A stretch of 64,000 nt of DNA, from contig NZ_VSEY01000009.1 in the NCBI RefSeq assembly GCF_008086045.1, positions 186,001-250,000 on the forward strand, in the 5' to 3' direction. How positions within the stretch are numbered: the first letter of the stretch is position 1; each line of letters begins with the position of its first letter. This document shows positions 27,421 through 36,400 of this stretch, in pieces. The notes below the pieces were generated by a model. The model did no database searches. It worked only from the letters and a program-made list of their open reading frames with translations, and was not told where the DNA came from. The stretch comes from Nonomuraea sp. PA05. GTDB taxonomy: Bacteria > Actinomycetota > Actinomycetes > Streptosporangiales > Streptosporangiaceae. Position numbers and translations under genes: made by a program.

Positions 27421-28512
27421 ATGCTGCGCATCGAGCTGCCGGACGTGGACGCCCTGGAGCGGGGCGTCGCCGTGCTCGGCTCCGGGGGCGGCGGCGACAG
27501 CCGGACCGCCGCCACGCTGCTGCGGCGGCGGCTGGCCGACGGCCTCGACGTCGCCGTCCGCCCGCTCGGCGCGCTGCCGCCCGACACGCGGGTCGTACCG
27601 GTGGGCGTCGTCGGCGCGACCGCCGTCTTCGCCGAGAAACTGCCCGGCGGCCAGGAGGTCGCCGCGGCGGTCGAGGCCATCCAGCGGTGGACGGGCGAGC
27701 GCGCCGACGCGCTGGTCTCCATCGAGATCGGCGGGCTGAACGGCGTCCTGCCGCTGGTCGCCGCCTGCGACCTCGGCCTGTCCGCGGTGGACGCCGACCT
27801 GGCGGGGCGCGGCCTGCCGCGGCTGGACCAGCTCTCCCTCGCCGCCGCCGGCCGCCCGCTCACCCCTGCCGCGCTGGCCGAGCCGAGCGGGCAGGTGCTC
27901 GTCCAGGGCACCGGCTCGCCCGCCGACCTGGAGCGCACCGCCCGCACCTTCCTGCCCGCCGCCGGTGGGTGGGCGGCGCTCGCCCTCGCGCCCGTCCCCG
28001 CGCGCGTCCTGGCCGCCTGTTGCGTCACCGGCTCCGTGTCGGACGCGGTGCGGCTGGGGCGGCGCATCCTCGGCCTCGGCGAATCGCCCGACCCGTCCCG
28101 GCTCGCGTCCGCCACCGGAGGGCGGGTGCTGTCCGTGGGGCGGGTGGTCGAGGTCACCCGGCGGCCCGGCCCGGAGCTGCACGGGCGGCCGGGGTTCGCG
28201 CGGGGCAGCGTCACGCTGGCCGGGCACGGGTCGGGTGAGTTGCTGCGGGTGGAGATGGAGAACGAGTACCTGCTCGCGCTGCGGGACGGGCTCGTGGTGG
28301 CGTCCACGCCGGATGTGATCGCGGTGCTGGATCGGCGGACGGGGGTGCCGATCGCGGGTGACACGGTGCGGGTGGGGATGGAGGTCATGGTGCTGCAGGT
28401 GGCGATCTCGGGGTTCTGGACCGACCCGGACAGGATCGGGGTGCTGGCGCCGCGTGCTTACGGGCTGGACTGCGAGCCGGTGCTGCTGGAGCGGGGCCGG
28501 GGGCGTGAGTGA
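27421..28512 (+). CDS. DUF917 family protein (S-Me-THD), third copy
   Basis: 363 residues, homologous to the two DUF917 proteins at 10.4-12.6 kb. The signature VLGSGGGGDSRTAATLL, GAPT-like VVGATAVFAEKLP, IEIGGLNGVLPLVAACDLGL, VDADLAGRGLP and the C-terminal ENEYLLALRDG are in the same order. It is more diverged, with GTG changed to GSG in the loop. A GAGGG ribosome-binding site precedes the ATG. No HyuA-like partner is adjacent; instead a PucR-type regulator follows after 17 bp, suggesting control by nitrogen or purine/ureide catabolites. Confidence 0.83.
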   Translation: MLRIELPDVDALERGVAVLGSGGGGDSRTAATLLRRRLADGLDVAVRPLGALPPDTRVVPVGVVGATAVFAEKLPGGQEVAAAVEAIQRWTGERADALVSIEIGGLNGVLPLVAACDLGLSAVDADLAGRGLPRLDQLSLAAAGRPLTPAALAEPSGQVLVQGTGSPADLERTARTFLPAAGGWAALALAPVPARVLAACCVTGSVSDAVRLGRRILGLGESPDPSRLASATGGRVLSVGRVVEVTRRPGPELHGRPGFARGSVTLAGHGSGELLRVEMENEYLLALRDGLVVASTPDVIAVLDRRTGVPIAGDTVRVGMEVMVLQVAISGFWTDPDRIGVLAPRAYGLDCEPVLLERGRGRE

Positions 28513-28529
28513 CTCGTGGAGGTGGGCCG

Positions 28530-30140
28530 ATGATCAGCGTGCGCAGGCTGCTGGCGCTGCCCGAGTGGAGTGGCGGGGTGCGGGTGCTCGCCGGGGCCGC
28601 CGGGCTCGACGCGCCCGTGCGCGTGGTGCGGCCCGTCGCCGATCCCGGGGCGGTGCATGACGTCGCCGCCGATGAGCTGATCATCGTCGCGGGCTCGCCG
28701 CCGTCCGCCGGCTGGCGCGTGGACGCGCTCCTGCGACGGGTGGTGGACGCGGGCGGCGCCGGGGTCGTCATACCGGCGGGCGCGGCGGGGGCGGGCGCGG
28801 GCGCGGGCGCGGGCACGTCGAAGGCGAGCGCGGCGGGGGCGGGCGCGGGCACGTCAAAGGCGGGCGCGAGTGAGGTGTCGCGGGCGACGTTGCTGCTGGC
28901 CGACCGCCTGGGCCTGCCGCTGCTCGGCTCCACCGGCGCCGACCCCCTGGACCTGGTGGTGGCCGCCCGTCTCCTGCTGGCCGAGCCGGAGATCGACCGC
29001 GCCCGCCTCGTCCTGGCCGCCCACCGCACCTTCGACGACCGCACCTCCCCACCGGAAGACGTCGTGCACAGGCTCGGAGACCTCCTCGAAGTCCCGGTGG
29101 CGCTGCTGGACGACCGGGGCCGGCCCCTGGCCGGGGAGATCTCGGAGCCCGCCGCCGTCCGCGTGGACGAGTTCGTGGCGCAGCGCGTCCCGCTGCCCGA
29201 CGGCGAGCTGCTGGCTCACCCCGTGCTGCTGCCGCACCCGGCACGCCCGGCGCTCTGGCTGGTGGCCGAGTTGCGGGGAACGGCGGCGGCGCGGGCCGGG
29301 ATCGTGCCGCCCGCGCTGGCCGTGGCGAGCGCGGCCGTGCAGCGCTGGTTGCTGGCGCACCGCGTGGAGCTGGAGCGCGACGCCCGAGCCCGTACCGCGC
29401 TGCTGGGCGACCTGCTGCGGCTGGACGGCGAGCCTTCCGCGCAGCTCCGCAGGCGGGTGGCCGACGCGGGCTGGCAGCTCGGCGGCTGGCACGTCGGCCT
29501 GCGCATCGGCGCGGTGCCCACGCTCGACCTGGTGCCCTGGACGGCGGAGATCTCGCGCGTGCTGCGTGCGGAGGGGGTCGAGGCGGTGGTGGTGGAGCAC
29601 GACGAGGGCTGGACGGGCTGGACCACGTTCGGGCAGGAGCCGACGCCCGCGCGGGTGCGGGCGCTGGCGGCGCGGCTGCGCGCCGCGCACAGGAAGCTGC
29701 GCGGCTCGATCGCCGACCACATGGGGGTCGGCCGGCCGCATCCGTGGCCGGAGGGGCTGGCAGGGACGGTGGCGGAGGCGACGGACGCGGCGAGGCTGGC
29801 CGCGACCCGGCCGGAGGCGGGGTTCTTCTTGCAGGTGGACCAGCTCGGCATGGCGCAGCTCCTGCTGGAGTGGACCCGTACCGACACGTTCGAGCCGGCG
29901 GCCCGCGCGCTGCTCGCGCCGCTGCGCGACCAGCCCGGCGATCTGGTCCGCACGCTGTCCACCTACCTGGACGCCGAGTCGTCGATCGCGGAGACGGCGG
30001 CCGTGCTCGGGGTGCACCGCAACACGGTGGCGGCCCGGATCGACCGGATCGAGCGGCTGCTGGGCGTGGATCTCGGGCATCGGGACGAGCGCCTGGCCCT
30101 GCACCTGGCCTGCCGCACGCTCACCCTCCCCGGCCGCTAG
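28530..30140 (+). CDS. PucR-family transcriptional regulator
   Basis: 536 residues. The N-terminal PucR domain (ISVRRLLALPEWSGGVRVLA) and the C-terminal PucR helix-turn-helix (TLSTYLDAESSIAETAAVLG, then VHRNTVAARIDRIERLLGVD) are clear. Between residues ~85 and 112 the N-terminal domain is broken by a low-complexity Gly-Ala insert with the motif AGAGTSKA twice, encoded by a GC repeat at about 28780-28865. ATG 28530 follows GGAGGTGGG. It probably regulates the DUF917 gene. It converges with the LacI gene, sharing the bases of a CTAG that holds both stop codons. Confidence 0.9.
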   Translation: MISVRRLLALPEWSGGVRVLAGAAGLDAPVRVVRPVADPGAVHDVAADELIIVAGSPPSAGWRVDALLRRVVDAGGAGVVIPAGAAGAGAGAGAGTSKASAAGAGAGTSKAGASEVSRATLLLADRLGLPLLGSTGADPLDLVVAARLLLAEPEIDRARLVLAAHRTFDDRTSPPEDVVHRLGDLLEVPVALLDDRGRPLAGEISEPAAVRVDEFVAQRVPLPDGELLAHPVLLPHPARPALWLVAELRGTAAARAGIVPPALAVASAAVQRWLLAHRVELERDARARTALLGDLLRLDGEPSAQLRRRVADAGWQLGGWHVGLRIGAVPTLDLVPWTAEISRVLRAEGVEAVVVEHDEGWTGWTTFGQEPTPARVRALAARLRAAHRKLRGSIADHMGVGRPHPWPEGLAGTVAEATDAARLAATRPEAGFFLQVDQLGMAQLLLEWTRTDTFEPAARALLAPLRDQPGDLVRTLSTYLDAESSIAETAAVLGVHRNTVAARIDRIERLLGVDLGHRDERLALHLACRTLTLPGR

Positions 30141-31231
30141 CCCGGAGGGCGGGGCGGGGCGACCGAGGAGCGCTGGATCAGGCGGGAGCGCAGCGTGTGC
30201 ATCTCGCGGGCGGGCTCGCCCCCGCCCAGGATGTCGAGCAGCACCTGCGCCGCCTTGGCCCCCAGCTCGTGCACGGGTTGCGCGATCATCGTCAGCGGCG
30301 GCTCCATCACCGCCGCCCAGGCGCTGTCGTCGAACCCGATCAGCGCGACGTCCTCCGGATAGGCCAGCCCCGCCGCCCGCAGTGCCCGCAGCGAGCCGGT
30401 CATGCCGTCGGTCTCGGAGCAGAACACGGCGGTGACCCGGTCGGGCAGCGCGAGCATCCGGCCGACCTCGGTGACGACGCGTTCCTCGGTCTTCGGCCCG
30501 ACCATGACGAGCCGCGGGTCGAACGGGATGTGCGCGTCGTCGAGGGCGTCGAGGTAGCCGCGCAGCCGTTCGCCGTCGGTCCACAGGTTGCGGGAGGCGG
30601 CGGTCAGCAGCTCGCGCCTGGTGGCGGGGGCCTGGGCCACCGGCGGACCCCAGACGAAGCCGATGCGCCGGTGCCCGGCGGCGATGAGCACCTCCACCGC
30701 CTCGCGGGCGGCGTCGCGGTTGTCGATGACGACGGAGTCGAGGTCGAGCGCGGCGACGGCGCGGTCGACGAGCACGACGGGGATGCCGCGGTCGATGGCG
30801 GCCTTGAGGTGGGCGACCTGGTCGCGGCCGAGCGCGGCGGAGGCGACGATGACGCCGTCCACGCGCTTGTCGATGAGCACGTTGGTGGCCGCCACCTCCT
30901 CTCGCAGGTCCTCGTACGTGCTCAGCACGATCACGTCGAACCCCCGGGCCCGCGAGGTGTCGGAGACGCCCCGCAGCAGCCCGGCGAAGAACGGGTTGCC
31001 GATGTCGGCCACGATGACGCCGAGGGTGTGGCTGACCCCGGTGGACATGCTGCGGGCCAGCGCGTTGGCGCGGTAGCCGAGTTTCTCGGCCGCGGCGAGC
31101 ACGCGGGCGCGCAGCTCGGGGCTGACGTATCCGTAGCCGCCGAGGGTGCGCGCGGCGGTGGCCCTGCCCACGCCGGCCTCCGCCGCCACCTCGGAGATCG
31201 TCGGCCCCGCCTGGCCGCGGTCAGTGGGCAT
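30137..31231 (-). CDS. LacI-family regulator of the fructosamine locus (frlR-like role)
   Basis: 364 residues. The HTH is ISEVAAEAGVGRATAARTLG; the sensor domain has LGVIVADIGNPFFAGLLRGV, GRRIGFVWGP-like HRRIGFVWGPP, and VALIGFDDSAWAAVMEPPLT. A long insertion (~25 residues, around RRELLTAASRNLWTDG) lies in the sensor lobe. It is the third gene of the minus-strand frlB-frlD-lacI unit, 32 bp after frlD. CG-centred palindromes typical of LacI operators lie between frlB and the divergent importer. It probably binds these and responds to an Amadori sugar. Confidence 0.9.
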   Translation of the reverse strand: MPTDRGQAGPTISEVAAEAGVGRATAARTLGGYGYVSPELRARVLAAAEKLGYRANALARSMSTGVSHTLGVIVADIGNPFFAGLLRGVSDTSRARGFDVIVLSTYEDLREEVAATNVLIDKRVDGVIVASAALGRDQVAHLKAAIDRGIPVVLVDRAVAALDLDSVVIDNRDAAREAVEVLIAAGHRRIGFVWGPPVAQAPATRRELLTAASRNLWTDGERLRGYLDALDDAHIPFDPRLVMVGPKTEERVVTEVGRMLALPDRVTAVFCSETDGMTGSLRALRAAGLAYPEDVALIGFDDSAWAAVMEPPLTMIAQPVHELGAKAAQVLLDILGGGEPAREMHTLRSRLIQRSSVAPPRPPG

Positions 31232-31263
31232 GGGTCCCGTCCCTGGTCACTGAATCATGCTAA

Positions 31264-32121
31264 CTACGCGCGGGTACGGCCGTGCCCGAAGGCGCCTTCG
31301 ACGTAGCACTGGGCGTGCGCGGCCTCGGCGCCCTGGTGCAGGGCCCGTTCGATGGCGGCGGGCGGCGCCGGGCGGCCGGTGGCCCAGCCGTCGCGCAGCA
31401 GCGAGACGGCGAAGCCGGCGAGGAAGGCGTCTCCGCAGCCCATGGTGTCCACGATGTCCTCGGCGAGCCAGGCCGGGGCGGACACGGTGACGTTCCCGTC
31501 GCAGGCGAGGGCGCCTGCCACGCCGCGGGTGCCGAGCGCGAGCCCGGCCCCCCGGCGTACGGCGTCGGAGAGCAGGGCGGCGGTGGCGTCCTCGTCGAGG
31601 TGGGAGCAGGACAGGAGCACCAGGTCGGCGTGCGGGCAGATCCGGTCGAGGTAGGCCGGGTCGCGGTACTCCTCCTCGCTGGACAGGTCGTAGCTGACCA
31701 GCGGGCCGAGCCCGGCCAGCTTGGGCAGCTCGGGCTCGCTGCGCGAGTAGACGCTGGAGTGCACCAGGTCGAAGCCGCGCACGTAGCCGAGCAGGTCCTC
31801 GTCGAGCTCCAGCGGCTGACGGACGGTGACGCCGCCGCCGTTCCAGCCGAGGAAGACGCGTTCGCCGTCGTCCACGCGCAGGCGGGAGACGCCGCTCTCG
31901 CCCGCGCGCACGACGCACCGGTCGACGGCCACGCCTTCGGCGGCGATCGCGTCGCGCAGGAACGCGCCGGGCCCGTCGTCGCCGAAGACGCCGAGGTAGG
32001 CGGACTCGGCGCCGAGCCTGCGGGCGTAGACGGCGACGTTGACGCTGTTCCCGCCGGGGTAGTCGATGCCCCGGTCGACGAACCGGTCGACGATGTTGTC
32101 GCCGAAGCCGAGCACTCTCAT
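31264..32121 (-). CDS. frlD: PfkB-family kinase, fructoselysine 6-kinase-like (FrlD)
   Basis: 285 residues, the short PfkB type seen in FrlD. Substrate-side motif: YPGGNSVNVAVYARRLG; ATP/anion-hole motif with the catalytic Asp: DTMGCGDAFLAGF; plus VFLGWNGGGVT and DLVHSSVYSRSE as in fructosamine kinases. It should phosphorylate the 6-position of an imported fructosamine. It begins 4 bp after the frlB stop on the same transcript, and frlB encodes the enzyme that cleaves the phosphorylated product, which supports the assignment. Confidence 0.8.
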   Translation of the reverse strand: MRVLGFGDNIVDRFVDRGIDYPGGNSVNVAVYARRLGAESAYLGVFGDDGPGAFLRDAIAAEGVAVDRCVVRAGESGVSRLRVDDGERVFLGWNGGGVTVRQPLELDEDLLGYVRGFDLVHSSVYSRSEPELPKLAGLGPLVSYDLSSEEEYRDPAYLDRICPHADLVLLSCSHLDEDATAALLSDAVRRGAGLALGTRGVAGALACDGNVTVSAPAWLAEDIVDTMGCGDAFLAGFAVSLLRDGWATGRPAPPAAIERALHQGAEAAHAQCYVEGAFGHGRTRA

Positions 32122-32125
32122 CGGT

Positions 32126-33127
32126 TCAGTAGTCCATGACCCGGTAGTAGCGGCGCAGGTCGAGGGAGTGGTCGCGGACCCGCTCCAGGTGCTTGCTGAC
32201 GCGGCTCATGACGGTGTCGAGGACGAGCGGCGCGAGCAGGCCGCGGAACTCGGGGCTGATGCCGGTGAGCGGATAGTCGCGGGTGTCGAAGACGGTGACG
32301 TCCTTGGAGACGCGCCTGGCGAAGGCCTCGGCGCGGTCGGTCAGGGCGCGCGTCTCGTCCTCGCCCTGGAAGACGATGACGCTGGTGTCCTCCTCCAGCA
32401 GCTCCAGCGAGCCGTGGAAGAACTCGGCGCTGTGCACGCGGGTGGTGCGCAGCCACTGCATCTCTTCGAGGATGCACATGGAGTAGAGGTAGGTGAAGCC
32501 CCAGAGGTTGCCGCCGCCGATGAGGAAGTAGTAGTCGCTGTCCTTGTGGGCGTCGGCGAACGCGGCGGCCACCGGCTCGGCCTGCCTGGCCACCTCGACG
32601 AGGATCCCGGGGATCCCGGCCAGCTCGCCGGCGAGCTTTCCGTAGCCGTCGAACTCGCCGCGGCGCTCCAGCAGCCTGCCCATGAACAGCAGGAGCTGGA
32701 AGTCGAACGGCCAGGTCTTGGGCTGGGAGACGAGCGCCGCGTCCACCTTCGCGGCCACGGGCGAGCCGGGGTGGCCGGTGAAGGAGATCGTGTACGCACC
32801 CTTGGACTTGCAGTATTCGATGGCCCGCACGCTGTCGTCGGTGGTGCCCGAGACGGAGGTGAACAGCGCCACCGTGCGCTCGCCGAGCCGGGCGTCACCG
32901 GAGGCGATCAGCTCGGCGGCGATGACGGCGCGCACGTCGAGCGCGGAGGTGCGCCGGGCGAGGTGCTCGTACGGCCACATCTGCGCGTACGTGCCGCCGG
33001 CGCCGACCAGCAGCAGGGTGTCGAAGCCCTCGTCCACGAGCCGGTCGACCAGCTCCTCGATCTGAGGGCGCAGGGCCACCGCGCTCGCCACCTGGGAGAG
33101 AAATTCCGGCTCGTCGAATCCGAGCAT
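32126..33127 (-). CDS. frlB: SIS-domain fructosamine-6-phosphate deglycase (FrlB-like)
   Basis: 333 residues with two sugar-isomerase (SIS) domains. The first contains LLLVGAGGTYAQMWPYEHLA and VALFTSVSGTTDDSVRAIEY; the second contains FLIGGGNLWGFTYLYSMCIL and RVHSAEFFHGSLELLEEDTS. This is the FrlB subgroup, which splits fructoselysine-6-phosphate into lysine and glucose-6-phosphate; which amino acid conjugate is used here is unknown. ATG 33127 is preceded by GAAAGG. It is the first gene of the minus-strand unit and diverges from the ABC importer. Confidence 0.85.
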   Translation of the reverse strand: MLGFDEPEFLSQVASAVALRPQIEELVDRLVDEGFDTLLLVGAGGTYAQMWPYEHLARRTSALDVRAVIAAELIASGDARLGERTVALFTSVSGTTDDSVRAIEYCKSKGAYTISFTGHPGSPVAAKVDAALVSQPKTWPFDFQLLLFMGRLLERRGEFDGYGKLAGELAGIPGILVEVARQAEPVAAAFADAHKDSDYYFLIGGGNLWGFTYLYSMCILEEMQWLRTTRVHSAEFFHGSLELLEEDTSVIVFQGEDETRALTDRAEAFARRVSKDVTVFDTRDYPLTGISPEFRGLLAPLVLDTVMSRVSKHLERVRDHSLDLRRYYRVMDY

Positions 33128-33171
33128 CGTCGCATCCTTTCGCAGAACCCGGCGCCCGCCTGATCGGGACC

Positions 33172-33185
33172 TGATACCGGTATCA
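33172..33185. promoter_or_regulatory. Perfect 14-bp LacI-type operator TGATACCGGTATCA
   Basis: A perfect palindrome with the central CG typical of LacI-family sites, 45 bp upstream of the frlB start. A related site lies at 33298-33313, 127 bp away centre to centre, close to twelve helical turns. Confidence 0.75.
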
Positions 33186-33284
33186 CGCGACGGTCACGTT
33201 GGCACAGCGCACCGTTCGGCGTCAACCACCTGGCCTATCTACCTGCGGATATCTAGGTCACACCGAGTTAACGAATGAAAGATC

Positions 33285-33313
33285 TTGGTGAACGGGTCTG
33301 GTACCGGTATCAG
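33285..33313 (+). promoter_or_regulatory. Promoter with second LacI-type operator for the fructosamine importer
   Basis: The imperfect palindrome CTGGTACCGGTATCAG (33298-33313) shares the core TACCGGTATCA with the perfect site upstream. It overlaps the -10 of a possible promoter, TTGGTG (33285-33290), 17-bp spacer, TATCAG (33308-33313), so bound repressor would block polymerase directly. Confidence 0.65.
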
Positions 33314-33363
33314 ACGAGCTGTAGGGTCGGCCAACACCACGCACCGGTGGAGAAAGGAAGCCC

Positions 33364-34680
33364 ATGCGCCCTCGCGCCCTGCCGACCTTCGCGGCACTCC
33401 TCGGGACACTCACACTGGCCGCCTGCGGAAGCGGCGGAACCACCACCCAGGCGCCCAAGGCCGACGCCGCCGCCACACCGGAGTTCTCCGGCACGCTGAG
33501 CATCCTCACCAAGTTCGCCGGCGACCCCACGGGCCCCTACTTCGAGAACCTCGCCGCCGCCTACACCAAGCAGCATCCGCAGGTGAAGTTCGAGCTCATC
33601 CAGGAGACCGACCAGAGCGTCAAGGACAAGCTCAAGACGCTCACCGCCTCCGACGCGCTGCCCGACATCTACTTCACCTGGACGGGCAACTGGGCCGACA
33701 ACTACATCCGCGGCGGCCGGGCCGCCGACCTCACCGCCGTGATCGGCCCCGGCACCGCGTGGGGCAGGACGTTCAGCCCCGGCTCGCTGGCCGCCTTCGC
33801 CCGCGACGGCAAGAACTACGGGATTCCGCTGTACGGCAACGGCAAGTTCATGGGCTACAGCAAGAGCGCCTTCGACAAGGCGGGCGTCGCGGTGCCCAAG
33901 ACGTTCGAGGAACTCATCGCCGCCTGCGGGCCGCTGCGCGAGGCCGGGTACGAACCCATCGCGTTCGGCAACAAGGACGGCTGGCCGGCCCTGCACTACC
34001 TGCAGCAGCTCTTCGCCTACAACGTGCCGGACGCCACGCTGAGCGCCGACTTCGACCCGGCCACCGCCAAGCTCGCCGACCCCGGCTACGTCACCGCGCT
34101 CACTCAGTTCAAGACGCTGGTCGACCAGTGCACCGACACCCGCGAGGGCACCAACGGCGTGCTCTACAGCTCCGCCCAGGAGGCGTTCTCGGGGGGCAAG
34201 GCCGCCATGTACTACCAGGAGATCCTCGAGTTCGACAACGCGACGTCGGACAAGGTCAAGCCGGACGACTTCGGCATCTTCCAGCTCCCCGTCCCGGCGA
34301 ACGCGCCGGGCGACGGCACCGTGCTGGAGGGCTCGCCGGAGGGTTACCTGATCAACGCCAAGTCGCCGAGGGTCGCGCTCGCGGTGGACTTCATGAAGTT
34401 CGCCACCAGCCTGGAGAACGCCAAGACGTTGTCGGCGCCGCCGTACGGGCAGCCCAGCACCGTCGTCGGCGCGGTCACCGAGGAGACCTCCAGCAAGCCG
34501 GTCCACGAGGGCGTGCAGCTCGTCAACAAGGCGCCCAAGCTGGCGATCTGGCTCGACACCGTCACCGTCCCCGAGGTGGCCGACGCGTGGCTGGCCGGCG
34601 GCGAGGCCCTGATCAGCGGCGGGAAGACGGCCGAGCAGGTGCTCGAAAGCGTGCGCCAGGCCTCCGAGTCGACCAAGTAG
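33364..34680 (+). CDS. ABC solute-binding lipoprotein (fructosamine locus)
   Basis: 438 residues. Lipobox LTLAAC gives the lipidated Cys at residue 21. The mature protein is an extracellular family 1 binding protein (LSILTKFAGDPTGPYFENLA, IYFTWTGNWADNYIRGG, YQEILEFDNAT). The ATG follows GAGAAAGGA. It lies directly behind the LacI operator and heads the plus-strand unit with two permeases and the FrlC-like epimerase. Likely ligands are fructose-amino acids, inferred only from the neighbours. Confidence 0.9.
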   Translation: MRPRALPTFAALLGTLTLAACGSGGTTTQAPKADAAATPEFSGTLSILTKFAGDPTGPYFENLAAAYTKQHPQVKFELIQETDQSVKDKLKTLTASDALPDIYFTWTGNWADNYIRGGRAADLTAVIGPGTAWGRTFSPGSLAAFARDGKNYGIPLYGNGKFMGYSKSAFDKAGVAVPKTFEELIAACGPLREAGYEPIAFGNKDGWPALHYLQQLFAYNVPDATLSADFDPATAKLADPGYVTALTQFKTLVDQCTDTREGTNGVLYSSAQEAFSGGKAAMYYQEILEFDNATSDKVKPDDFGIFQLPVPANAPGDGTVLEGSPEGYLINAKSPRVALAVDFMKFATSLENAKTLSAPPYGQPSTVVGAVTEETSSKPVHEGVQLVNKAPKLAIWLDTVTVPEVADAWLAGGEALISGGKTAEQVLESVRQASESTK

Positions 34681-34682
34681 CC

Positions 34683-35570
34683 GTGCGCGCCACCCTGCGA
34701 AGGACGCTCGGGCTCGCGTGGGTCGTCCCCGCCCTCGTGCTGGTCGGAGTGTTCGTCTACCTCCCCCTCGTGCAGAACCTGCAGTTCAGCACGTTGAAGT
34801 GGGACATCTACAGCGGCAGCCAGGAGTACGTCGGCCTGGAGAACTACGCCAAGCTGGTCGACGACCCGGTCTTCTGGTCGTCGCTGGGCAACAACGTGCT
34901 CTACGCGGTGATCTCCATCGTCTTCCAGGTGTTCGGCGCGCTCCTGCTCGCCGCGCTCATCGAGGGCGTGCGGAGCGAGCGGTGGCAACGCGCGCTGCGG
35001 GCGATCTACTTCATCCCGTCGGCGATCTCGCTGACCGTCGCGGGCCTGCTGTTCTACTTCATCTACGAGCCGAACCTCGGCCCGCTCAACCACGCGCTCA
35101 GGGCCGCCGGGCTCGGCGACCTCGCCCAGGCGTGGCTGGGGCAGGAGAGCACGGCCATGTCGTCGATCATCGCGATGAGCCAGTGGCAGGGCTTCGGCTA
35201 CTCGACGCTGCTGTTCGCGGTGGCGATCCAGCGCATCCCCGCCGAGATCTACGGCGCCGCCGCCATCGACGGCGTCGGCGCGGTGGGCCGCTTCTTCCGG
35301 ATCACGGTGCCGCTGGTGCGGGAGATGACCGGGCTGATGGCGATCGTCACGCTCTCGGGCGCGTTCCAGGTGTTCAACGAGGTCATGGTGATGACGGCGG
35401 GCGGCCCCGACAACTCGACGCAGGTGCTGGGCACCTGGCTGTACCGCAGCGGCTTCGTGCGCAACAACTTCGGGTACGCCGCCGCGATCGCGACCGTCCT
35501 GTTCGTGATCACGCTCGGCGTGGCGGTGGCGCAGCTCTGGGTCACCCGCAGGAGAAGGGTGGAGTGGTGA
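34683..35570 (+). CDS. ABC transporter permease (MalF type, fructosamine locus)
   Basis: 295 residues from GTG 34683, two bases after the binding-protein stop. Six hydrophobic segments; the N-terminal LAWVVPALVLVGVFVYLPLV and the EAA loop IPAEIYGAAAIDGVGAVGRF are typical. Its end overlaps the next permease start as GTGA. No ATP-binding subunit is encoded in the locus, so a shared MsiK-type ATPase is expected to drive it. Confidence 0.9.
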   Translation: MRATLRRTLGLAWVVPALVLVGVFVYLPLVQNLQFSTLKWDIYSGSQEYVGLENYAKLVDDPVFWSSLGNNVLYAVISIVFQVFGALLLAALIEGVRSERWQRALRAIYFIPSAISLTVAGLLFYFIYEPNLGPLNHALRAAGLGDLAQAWLGQESTAMSSIIAMSQWQGFGYSTLLFAVAIQRIPAEIYGAAAIDGVGAVGRFFRITVPLVREMTGLMAIVTLSGAFQVFNEVMVMTAGGPDNSTQVLGTWLYRSGFVRNNFGYAAAIATVLFVITLGVAVAQLWVTRRRRVEW

Positions 35571-36400
35571 GGCGCCTGAGCTTCCTCGGGGTGATCGCCC
35601 GCGTGTTCATGTGGGCGTTCCTGCTGGCCCTGGCCGTGGTCGTGCTCTACCCGCTGCTGTGGATGACGCTCAACGGGTTCAAGACCAACGCCGAGCTGTT
35701 CGGCGACCCGTTCGCGCTGCCGCTCGACTGGAGCTTCGGCAACTACGCCAAGGCGTGGAACCGCGGCGTCAGCGACTACCTGACCACCAGCGTGCTCGTC
35801 ACGCTCACCTCGACCGTCGCCACCGTGTTCATCAGCGCGTGGGCCGCCTACGGGCTCACGCGCGTGGACATCCCGCTGAACAGGACCCTCACGGCGGCCA
35901 TCCTGGGCGGGCTGATGCTCGCGCCGACCGTCGCGCTGGTGCCGCTGGTGAAGCTGTTCCAGGCGATGGGCCTGTACAACACGTTCTGGGCGCTGCTCGT
36001 CCTCTACACCGCCTTCCGCATCCCGTTCACCACGTTCCTCATCCGCGCGTACATGATCGACCTGCCGCGCGAGGTGGACGAGGCCGCCGAGATGGACGGC
36101 GCGGGCCGGTGGACGGCGTTCTGGCGGGTCATCCTGCCGATGTGCAAGCCGATCCTCACCTCGACGGTGCTGCTGCACATCCTGTTCACCTGGAACGAGT
36201 ACCTCTTCGCCATGATCTTCACCAGCGGCTCCGGCGTGCAGACGCTGCCGGTCGGGCTGACGAGCCTGATGAGCAAGCACGGCACCGACTACCCGGTGGT
36301 GTTCGCCGGGATGGTGATCGCCGCCCTGCCGGTGGTGCTGCTGTTCTTCCTCGGCCAGCGCTACATCGTCAAGGGCCTCGCGGACGGGATTGGGAAATGA
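35567..36400 (+). CDS. ABC transporter permease (MalG type, fructosamine locus)
   Basis: 277 residues. GTG 35567 overlaps the preceding stop (GTGA); GTG 35564 is a one-codon-longer alternative. The ribosome-binding site is GGAGAAGG. MalG-like features: VVLYPLLWMTLNGFKTNAEL, the EAA loop LPREVDEAAEMDGAGRWTAF, and LFTWNEYLFAMIF. Its stop overlaps the epimerase start (ATGA), so transport and catabolism are coupled. Confidence 0.9.
   Translation: MRRLSFLGVIARVFMWAFLLALAVVVLYPLLWMTLNGFKTNAELFGDPFALPLDWSFGNYAKAWNRGVSDYLTTSVLVTLTSTVATVFISAWAAYGLTRVDIPLNRTLTAAILGGLMLAPTVALVPLVKLFQAMGLYNTFWALLVLYTAFRIPFTTFLIRAYMIDLPREVDEAAEMDGAGRWTAFWRVILPMCKPILTSTVLLHILFTWNEYLFAMIFTSGSGVQTLPVGLTSLMSKHGTDYPVVFAGMVIAALPVVLLFFLGQRYIVKGLADGIGK

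Noticed and set aside
18996-36400. Missing ATP-binding subunits as evidence of broken ABC importers
   Set aside because: Actinomycete sugar importers commonly rely on a shared MsiK ATPase encoded elsewhere, so absence is normal.
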